A program made the position numbers and the translations under genes. From Podospora bellae-mahoneyi (lineage: Eukaryota; Ascomycota; Sordariomycetes; Sordariales; Podosporaceae): a stretch of DNA of 64,000 nucleotides. Under the pieces are notes generated by a model, which worked only from the letters and a program-made list of their open reading frames with translations, had not been told where the DNA came from and did no database searches. The stretch spans positions 372,001-436,000 of the forward strand of contig NC_085883.1 in the NCBI RefSeq assembly GCF_035222275.1. Reading direction: 5' to 3'. Below, piece after piece: positions 56,477-64,000 of the stretch; the stretch's first letter is position 1; every line of letters begins with the position of its first letter.

Positions 56477-57172
56477 ATGACAAGACCTCCGACTAGAGCT
56501 GGGGTAACTGGCATCATATACCGTAACCCAAACGACAGAAACCAGGCCCTGAAATGTGCTTTTAATGACACTATCCATGAGGTCGAGTTTGAGCAAAGAG
56601 TTCTCGAGCACATCAGCCCACACTGGTCCATTGTCGGATACTTCCCTACGCTACATCGAGGTCGTCTCATTTTAAAACATTATCCTTACGATGTGCGACG
56701 CTATATCAAAGAACGAAAGCCGATCCCTTTAAAACGGTGGGCAATTCAGCTTGCCGATGCTCTCGTCATCATCCACAACAAAGGAGTCATCCATCGCGAT
56801 CTCAGCCCACGCAACATGCTGACATGTGGTGTGGATCTCGTGCTTTGCGACTTTGGAGGGGCATCTATGGACGGCGAATGTGTGGCAGATATCATACCAG
56901 AGAACGGCTTTTATCACTTCTGTCCTGAAAGGGCGGAGATCCAGAAGGATATTTTTGCGGTGGGATCTGCCCTGTACGAGATGTCAACTGGGAAGCCACC
57001 ATATTCGGATCTTCCACCAGAGGATCTAAGACTTCGGTATCTGAATAGAGTTTTCCCGTCAGTAGACAATCTCATTTTGGGCAAGGTGATCAGTAAATGC
57101 TGGACGGGCGACTACGACAGTGCTGAGCAGTTGCGCCTGGACTTGGTGTGTACCTACGTGTGCCCTGTTTAA
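56477..57172 (+). CDS. Small protein kinase-like protein
   Basis: 231 residues from ATG 56477. A partial glycine loop (GVTGIIYR), a beta-3 lysine (ALKCAF, Lys26), an alpha-C Glu (EVEFEQ), the catalytic loop HRDLSPRN (106-113), DFGG (125-128) and an ERAEIQKDIFAVGSALYEMSTGKPPY block are present, so catalysis is possible. It is smaller than usual, with a reduced N-lobe, like the short kinases scattered through fungal accessory regions. A donor-like GTGTGT near 57146 and acceptor CTAACAG at 57182-57188 would swap the last residues for a 22-residue alternative tail. No other domain. Substrate unknown. Confidence 0.7.
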   Translation: MTRPPTRAGVTGIIYRNPNDRNQALKCAFNDTIHEVEFEQRVLEHISPHWSIVGYFPTLHRGRLILKHYPYDVRRYIKERKPIPLKRWAIQLADALVIIHNKGVIHRDLSPRNMLTCGVDLVLCDFGGASMDGECVADIIPENGFYHFCPERAEIQKDIFAVGSALYEMSTGKPPYSDLPPEDLRLRYLNRVFPSVDNLILGKVISKCWTGDYDSAEQLRLDLVCTYVCPV

Positions 57173-57720
57173 CAACACAAACTAACAGTTTAAAGATCGA
57201 GATCGTTCAGGGAAACTCATTGCGAGCCTTAGCGTGTTACTTTCTCTACATTAATTGCTTTGCCACTGGTGTAATCGGGTGGCTGTCTTGGAGAGGAGCT
57301 CAGCAGTTGCATAGTAGGGCCACCGGCGAATAGATCATACAATTGGAGCCTCCGTTTCTGCAAATGCTCTTGATACCCGAGAATCCGTCTCCCTGATTGC
57401 CACCATTGCTCCTATTTGCAGGGGATACCGTTCAAGTTGGTGGCGGTTGGGGCTGCCAAGTGCCACGGAGCATGTCCACCAAAGTACCTAGACACCACTC
57501 AACCCCCACATGTCGGACTCCGTGTCAAACTTTACCAAAACGCAACAAACACTTCTGACCTTGGTCTTTCCGGGAGCGTCTCGTCTGGTCTTTGGGTCAG
57601 CGGCTTGCCAGGTGCGTACCTACCTTATCTAACCAGTTGTCCAAGTTTGTCCTTTGTTTTTTGTGAAGGCCCTGCCACACTCACTCCAATCCCTCTCGAC
57701 CTTCCGCTCAGTTCGTCACC
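57173..57720. other. Intergenic region
   Basis: About 550 bp between two kinase genes on the same strand. No feature recognised; the last 60 bp is a CT-rich leader. Confidence 0.3.
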
Positions 57721-58795
57721 ATGAATGTTGCGACCGCATGTATGGAGGAAGGGTGTAATATCATTCTTGCCGAAGAGCAGCTGTACCGCATAACAAAGAA
57801 AATAGGCCAGGGATCGTTTGGGGTTGTTTTCAATGGGACAAAGCTCTCGAACAACCTACCTGTGGCCATTAAATATGTAAGTAGATACCCACTGACACGC
57901 GATGCTAACGACAGGTTGACTGTGAATGTGAACAGGTGCCGAGAGAACACCGTAGTCGACTGCAGGGTGAATTTCGCAGCTACGAACAGATTCATGGCAG
58001 AACACCATCGAAACACATTCCGAGAGCCTATTTCTGTGGTTGCTTACATCTTCAATACATTCTCATCCTCGACCAGCTTGGGTAATCACTGTCAACCATG
58101 TTCAAAATGTGCAGGGAGAAGTTCACATTAAAGACAGTGCTCATGATAGCAAAACGGACAGTACGTATTTCTCTAAGCCAATATACTTTTCTTAGCTAAC
58201 ATACCTACCTAGCTAGGAGTTATCCATAAAGGCCTCCACGAAAGAGGTATAATATATGGAGATATCAAACCTAAGGATTTTCTATTAAGCAGACCAAATG
58301 CGCCAGCTACCAGTGAGATACACGCTACTGATCTTAGCTTCGCTAAACTCTACCTACACGAGAATCAACACATCTCTTACCGTAGCAATATAGGGATTGT
58401 TGCCGGCACTCCGAGATTTATGAGCATTAACGCACCCTCTGGGGGCGAGCAGTTACGCCGGGATGATCTCGAGTCTCTAGGCTATGTGTGGCTCAGCTTT
58501 TTGCGAACTCTTCCGTAGTAAGATACGGAGAAGAGCTTGGTAGGATGGAAAAAGCAGGAGGTGTCGATTGATGCCCTTTGTGATTGCCTCCCCGACACAA
58601 TTTGTTGACTACTTTCGGTGCGTCCGTAGTCTGCGCTTTGATAAACGCCCAGACTATATCTACCTCCAGGATATCCTCTCAAGATCATTGGATGATGCTG
58701 GTGAAGTGGACGATGGTCTGTTTGACTGGATGGTAGCTGGACAGGTTAAGCTGCTACCTGATCTTAACGGTCGTACTCGGGTACCGGTTCGATAA
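57721..58795 (+). pseudogene. CK1-like kinase pseudogene with lost catalytic residues
   Basis: Exon 1 (57721-57876) has an intact glycine loop (IGQGSFGVV) and VAIK. After a 59-nt intron comes the casein-kinase-1-like HIPRAYFCGCLHLQYILILDQLG, then TAA at 58083 where CK1 has P-S-L, with the same frame open again (SLSTMFKMCREKF). After another intron: IIYGDIKPKDFLL instead of YRDIKPDNFL, DLSFAK instead of DFGMAK, then SYRSNIGIVAGTPRFMSIN and EQLRRDDLESLGYV. A further stop follows near 58517, and the last part is in a shifted frame (DYFRCVRSLRFDKRPDYIYL), ending 58795. The HRD Arg, the catalytic-loop Asn and the DFG Phe/Gly are lost. Confidence 0.7.
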
Positions 58796-61129
58796 AGAGC
58801 GGATTTGGTCTAAAGGGGTACTACGGGTGTAGCCTTTGACGATTTGGAAGGTTTGGAGGTTAGCCATGGGTTGTTGACTCGAGCTATGTAGTAATTAGTT
58901 GGAATTGAAAACTCCAAAATACACTTCAACACTGTCTCCGTTGGCCAGGCATAGAAAGACCACCCGAAAGAATGTTAACACTGATAGCGGCTTGACATAA
59001 TAACCTGGTTCCAGGAGGATCCCACCTTGCTTCAACAATGGAACCCCAACTCGTCGGAGTTGCCGATACCCTCTGTGGGGGGTGGCGAGGAACTTTGATA
59101 CCAGGCAATAGACAGGGGTAGGTATGTGAAGCGCAAGTCTTGACAACTATCTACCCCACGGGGTATATATCTCCTTCTTCCCTTCTATCTTTCCGAAGAA
59201 TCAATATCTCCAGCAGCAGGCTTTGACCACTAAAAAACGACGTGGTTAGTCAGCTTCGTTCACGTTCTAGCTGAAATCGACCTTTGCTGACATACCTGTA
59301 CCTATCAAAAGCCGCTCTCATCAAGGCGGTGGCTACCGAACTTTTTACTCATACTCATCGTGGTGCTTATGATACCACGGGCGTGCCGAAGCCCCCTCCT
59401 CCTAAGCCTCGGTGAAGTCAATCAGGTAATAATAACGCTGCCTATAAAGGATGATGAGGCTAATAGGGTTTAAAGACTGACTTACACGTGAGAAGTACAC
59501 ACGACGTAAGATGCGGACACGACTGGTAGACACGGGATATGATTCTAGGGGTTGTTAGGGGAGAGCACCAACTTTCATGTTATCCACTTTAATATTAGAC
59601 CTATAGTTCACCAGTATCGAAATTCTAAAGTGTTTCAGAACCCTTTCATGATCATCCAAAAGCCTGTTTCACACATTATAGGTAAGGTTCATACTGTCAG
59701 GGTACCTACTTGAGAAACAGCACACACGAAAGTTGAGCAATGAAAAGACTCGAGGTCTGGTGCAAAACTTGGGGAAGAGGGGGATATTGGGGCTCTGAGT
59801 TCATTTATGGCCTTTATTACTTGCAGTTATGGCCTGGATATTTGCGTCCGTACATCCAGTTCAACTCGAGATATACAGTGGTCCTCGCCAACACGGCCGA
59901 AGGGCTTGACACTGACAGGACTCTTGGATGTTCTTGGTTGCGTGGCGGACTTGAATAAGGGGCAACTCGTCGTCCTTTCCACAAACCCCAAGTTCTAGAT
60001 AAAGCCCTTGTCCGTTCTGGAGGGTCGACCTCGAAGTCCAATTTCCCGAACCCACCAAGGAAAGCATTGCGGAGATGTAGTCGAGCTGGTATGGGAAGTA
60101 AGTGGAGAGTGGCCCACGGCTGAGATGATCCCAGATTCTGGAGAGTATGGGATGGACTGAACGCTGGGGAAAGAGACGAGAGATCTAGCAAAGCGTGAGC
60201 CAAGGTCGATCTGTCCAGGTGCTGTCCTGGAAAAGATAGGTACATACTGGTCGTTATGCATGATGCCGAGGCCAGCCATAGCCGAGTAATGATGTCGTTG
60301 AATAAGCTTGTTGTAAAATGCGGTGGGAGGACAGGTGAACTTTCATAGTCCAGTCTGAAGCATCTGAATCTTCGTAGGCGACGTGTTTGTTAAATAGTTT
60401 GAGGTGCGTGCAACTAACATTCAAATGTATGATATTGGTGCTCAGTGCGCAGTAGCTGTGCCCTATGCATGGTTGTCCCGCCTCAGTGCGCGGTGCAGGT
60501 GTTGTCTCGTCCAACTTCTCCAACGCTATATATAGCACTTCCACGTGTTGAAAATGAGAAATTTATGTTTTGAGAAGACGGGTCGATCTCGGTTCTCCAT
60601 CGAGACGTGGTGTGTTGTGAGAAAGCGGCGCCGTCAAGGCCTGCTGACATAAACAAAGAAACAACTCACCACTCATCGCCCGCTGCTCGCCATTTGCCCC
60701 GCCCGTCGCTCCGCCCGCCGCCACGCCAATCAGCACCCCTTAGCCGCTTTGGCTACAAAACAAAAGTTACTCCGCGTTCCATCCCATCATTCTTCATCAG
60801 GTAATACTATCACCTGCAACCTTCAGATAGCTTTGCTTAGAGGCAACACTTACCTAACAATGCTAGGCGCGCCTCCATATTTCCCGAGAGGTACATAAGG
60901 TATCAGTTCTTCTTGAAATCCTGATAATATTCGACCAGATAGCCACAAGGACTTCCTCTGTTTTTCATATCGTCGGAGCCAACCCCAGTTGCAGCAACAA
61001 CAAGGCTGGCAGGCAACTTTGCGGCTCAAATGTGCGGATGTTCGCGCCGCACCGATAAAACACCCCACTGTGGGGCCCAGATATTGGAGCCCTTCTCGGC
61101 CCAGCTGAGCTCTTCAGACACGCAAAACA
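58796..61129. other. Long region without a clear gene
   Basis: About 2.3 kb. Short frames at 59740-59958 (plus) and 59995-60279 (minus) lack protein patterns. CACGGGGTATATATCTCC near 59157 and CCTATAAAGG near 59441 are TATA-like. No repeat recognised. Confidence 0.35.
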
Positions 61130-62041
61130 ATGTCGGCACCAACTCAGGAAGGGATTCGTATCGCCTGTACGCCTTGCCATCGAAAAAAAATAACTTGCAA
61201 CAAGGTGTTACCATGCGCCAGATGCACTCGCCTAAAGTTGGCATGTGATGAACGGTATTCAGGCAGATACAAAGCCCGCTCAACCCCCCACACAAAGTCT
61301 CCTGAAGCCGCGCCGAGGACCGAAATCTCCCTGCGTAGTGCTCAGTCGCAAAGCGCTACCCCGGCCGACGATGAAGGAGCTACCTCAGTGTCCAACGATC
61401 GAGCAGTAGATTCGCCTACACCCTTGGAGCCGCGCCCGCATAAACGAAGGCTGGTAGGACTGCGCGACTTGCTCAACGGTAAGAAAACGTGTTATCACTC
61501 TTCGATCGTGGTGTTCTGACTTGATGTTGTAATAGCCGACGAAACCCTCCCTACGTTCAACGCTGTACCCCCATTAGTTCACGAACCATGGGATCCCAGG
61601 TTCTATCGGTTCTGGTATCCCTGGAGGAAGCTTGCTAGTTATCTCGAAGTGTCGGCTCCCGAGGTGCTCGAATTTACATACAACGGAGGGTACTTGACAT
61701 CAAACTCCGCATTTCATGTCGGGTTGCAGCTTCAGATTCGTTCCGAGCGATACCCAGACGCATCTAAGGTCTGGATTGACCGGCCCAAACTCCTCAGCTC
61801 AATAACGCAACATCTAGAGGTCTTAGGAACTTGGAATTGTGGTTTAGTTAGCGCCGATTCCTCACCAAAAGGTGTCATGGTATCGTGTGTCGCAGTGCTT
61901 CCAGGGAACAACGGTGTGGTTCTGCCAGCAACTCTCGGAGAGATAGTGATAAGGTGGCAGCAACTATCAAGTCTTCTTTTATTCCGTGAGTGGGGGTCTT
62001 TCCATAGCACAAGGCTAGGACCGGCGATGACCACTTTATGA
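61130..62041 (+). CDS. Short Zn2Cys6 (fungal binuclear zinc cluster) DNA-binding protein
   Basis: Two exons (61130-61478, 61536-62041; donor GTAAGA, acceptor AATAG) give 284 residues. The zinc cluster has Cys13, 16, 23, 29, 32 and 39 (spacing 2-6-5-2-6) with KK between, a textbook DNA-binding Zn2Cys6 domain. A Ser/Thr/Pro-rich linker and a basic PHKRRLVGLRDLLNG segment follow. The C-terminal 160 residues (WYPWRKLASYLEVSAPEVLEF, KVWIDRPKLLSSITQHLEVLGTWN) do not resemble the usual fungal transcription-factor middle domain. It is short for the class, so it may be truncated or a small regulator. Its stop overlaps the stop of the convergent gene on the minus strand. Confidence 0.8.
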
Positions 62042-62389
62042 CCCCGCTTGCGCACTATAAATCCACCGCACGCTCGGGAACTCGCCCATTACATAAACCT
62101 TAGAAGTAACATAGAGATATTTTCCAGATTGTGTCTTGCTCCGACCGGTCACATAGAAGTTTCCATCCACGGCCACAACACCATCCGGTCCATCAAAGTC
62201 GACAATCGCAGCAACGCAATCACGCTCGTTCGTATCGATACGTAATTCCCCTGCACCGCAAACCGCGTTAGCAAGTCAGCAAAACAGCAAGGTAGAGGAA
62301 CAGAGTAAAAACTTACCTATGCCAAGCTGCTTCTGAACCTCATCCAGAATCTCGTCCTCACTCCTCCCACACACTTTTTTGCTGGTCAT
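62036..62389 (-). CDS. Small conserved-looking protein of 95 residues
   Basis: Two exons (62389-62317, 62250-62036) with an ideal GTAAGT donor and GTGCAG acceptor join in phase 1. The product begins MTSKKVCGRSEDEILDEVQKQLG and continues ELRIDTNERDC, VAAIVDFDGPDGVVAVDGNFYV and KYLYVTSKVYVMGEF. It is compact, beta-rich and without signal or membrane parts. The clean splicing and balanced composition argue for a real gene, although I recognise no family. The VDFDGPDG stretch could be a metal-binding or turn region; this is speculation. Confidence 0.6.
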
Positions 62390-62895
62390 ACCGGTAACTG
62401 GACTGAGGGGAAGTGTCGTTGTTATCGGAAGCGTCGGTCGTGACAGCACCCTTGTCGCGCGGATTTGTGGGGGTGGTTGGACTATCACGTGAGCTAGGGG
62501 CTAATCCCCGTGTCGGCTCTGGCTCTGGCTGCCTTTCCTGCCACCTCCCCTTCACTCCAAGCCAGCGGATCGACAGGAGTAACCAGTTACAACACTGGAC
62601 CAAGTTGTGACAAGGGCTGTAATATCAGGGCTTGGAACTCATAGTTCAATTCCAACTAATAATCTTTGATGGCCTCGAAGAGCGTGATACTGAAAAGAAG
62701 AAGAAGAGATACAGTCTTGGTGTTTCCAAACGCGTATTTTATCCTCCCTCGCGTGGCCCGTGCCCTTGTTGGCCTCAGGCCATCGCCAAGTCCTTCAATA
62801 TCCTACTGGCCAGTGGGCTTCCTTTGATAACCGCCCTGCCTCTGATTGTCTGCCTCACTTTGAACGAGAGGCTCACAACTTGCAGTTACCCCTCC
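62390..62895. other. Intergenic region
   Basis: About 500 bp. It holds the promoter of the small minus-strand gene; an open frame at 62632-62934 (plus) lacks protein character. Confidence 0.3.
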
Positions 62896-63536
62896 TTACG
62901 GTGGTATCGACAGTGTTGTTGGCTGTGGTTGTAGGTGCTCGGCCTTTGCCGTGTGACACAAGTGTTGACACTGCGATGGAACCAGGGAGCAAACACAAAC
63001 CGAAATGAGGATCCCAAGAAGTGAAACTAACAACGAAAGATAGCCCTTGTGCGAGCTTCCACCCTCAATAGAACGAGCCTTGATCCAAATGATTAAAACT
63101 ATGAAGAAGGCGTGAAGGATAGCCGGTGCAAGCCACGCAATATCATAGGCGTATCTCTTGTGAATCTGCCAAACTAATCCAACAGCAAAAATGATCACCT
63201 CCAAAGCCGTAATTCCAATCTTCAAGCCCTTGTTGCAAGTTGTCGGTCCTGTAAGAAATTGCACACTAGGTAGTCAGCGTAAAGCATGTGGAGTGAGGTG
63301 CGAGGTAGTACCTGAAAGACAGGGTAGACCAGAAATGTGACGGCCTTCCAGGCAAGAGGTGTGGATAGTTTCTCCAAATGGTGAACGGGATACCTGGTAT
63401 AAACGTAGCAACAAGGCAGGCCCACGCAGCAACAGCAAGCCAAAAGATCAATGCTGCAGACAACAAGGAACACCACGGTGACGATATATGCTGCAATGGC
63501 AGCATAGAACTCGGGGGCACTTACCGGGGGCTGCAT
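62896..63536 (-). CDS. Multi-pass membrane protein, exon structure uncertain
   Basis: Minus-strand segments read as membrane helices: FYAAIAAYIVTVVFLVV, AALIFWLAVAAWACLVATF, then after a probable intron (donor GTATCC near 63398, acceptor TTACAG near 63253) LKIGITALEVIIFAVGLVW, DIAWLAPAILHAFFIVLIIWI and YLSLLVSLLGILISVCVCSL. The layout is similar to fungal MARVEL-type or other four-helix membrane proteins. ATG 63536 is a good start, but joining the first two helices needs a frame change near 63453 that only a too-short intron would supply. No charged channel motif. Probably plasma or vesicle membrane. Confidence 0.5.
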
Positions 63537-64000
63537 CTTTTTGAATCTCGCAGACAGAATCAAGACAAGGCAAAAAACAAGGCAACTAAAGTGGCTTGCA
63601 GGACTTGAAAGTGCAGCTTTCAAGTGGGCGGGGGGAGGGCAATGGGCCGCGTCCCAGGCTTATATGCTCAGCGTCGTTTCCGGGCAAGCGGGCGGACGGA
63701 CGGATCGACTGGATTTCACTCTTCTCCCACAATCAAATTGTGTGATCACCCTCCCATCCTTGCATGATAAGCTCCTCTCCACAGGTGACAGCAGGGCAGT
63801 TGGAGAAAGGAGCAATGCGCTATGTTGACGCCTCTCTTGCATCCAACCAGCACCCTCCGAGGCGTGCATTTAGGGAGCGGGGGGGCAGGACATAGCAGAA
63901 GAAGAACAGGGACTGGGGGGTTGCCATGATCAAACAGCTGGTCTTGACATGGGGGCTTGTATGTCCGAGGATGTGGCTCCCACTCAGCAATTCAGTATCT
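63537..64000. other. Non-coding end of window
   Basis: About 460 bp; promoter side of the minus-strand membrane protein. No other gene visible up to the edge. Confidence 0.3.

Noticed and set aside
63491-63524. 34-nt intron at the start of the membrane protein
   Set aside because: It has GTAAGT and GCAG but is shorter than any intron seen here, so it is not used in the model.

Overview
The window is nuclear DNA of a filamentous ascomycete, most likely a sordariomycete. Genes carry short spliceosomal introns (about 45 to 110 nt, GTRNGT donors, CTRAC-like branch sites). The repertoire is typical of such fungi: HET-domain proteins, an ankyrin NLR, a GH7 cellulase, small secreted proteins and a Zn2Cys6 regulator. 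Several coding frames contain TAG or TAA where CAG or CAA would fit, and there are AT-rich relics. Both fit repeat-induced point mutation (RIP), though that is inferred. All protein calls come from reading translations by eye; no database was searched.

Layout. 0-10 kb: a partial conserved gene, a large ankyrin NLR-like gene with degraded catalytic motifs, and a HET-domain gene with a one-base frame break. 10-15.4 kb: a conserved unknown, a small secreted cysteine-rich protein with an in-frame stop, an AT-rich stretch, a RIP-like pseudogene and a 21-bp minisatellite. 15.9-18.8 kb, minus strand: the most striking gene, a single polypeptide joining a tryptophanase-type PLP lyase to a DMATS-type indole prenyltransferase. 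20.3-21.9 kb: a broken cytochrome P450. 23-28 kb: a secreted or anchored unknown, a broken Hce2-type secreted protein, and an intact second HET gene. 28-31 kb: housekeeping-like genes (Tom6-like, a conserved acidic protein) and a secreted cysteine-rich protein.

32-38 kb: a metallopeptidase-family gene without its HExxH motif and a CorA-like pseudogene. 38.8-44.6 kb: a secreted crystallin-like protein, a GH7 endoglucanase and a lysozyme-like protein with a frame break. 45-49 kb: small genes, including one with two SUMO-interaction-like motifs plus a cysteine-rich domain, then an AT-rich transposon relic. 49-59 kb: a degraded fungus-specific membrane protein, a membrane protein, an NLR-like TPR gene without an NTPase, a small kinase and a CK1-like dead kinase. 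61-63.6 kb: a Zn2Cys6 protein whose stop codon overlaps that of a convergent 95-residue gene, and a multi-pass membrane protein.

As a whole this reads as an accessory region rich in genes of fungal non-self recognition (NLR, HET, kinase), many with lost catalytic residues or broken frames. It surrounds a compact secondary-metabolism locus that probably makes a prenylated indole or prenyltryptophan. Some one-base breaks lie in homopolymers, so assembly error must be excluded before calling every broken gene a pseudogene.
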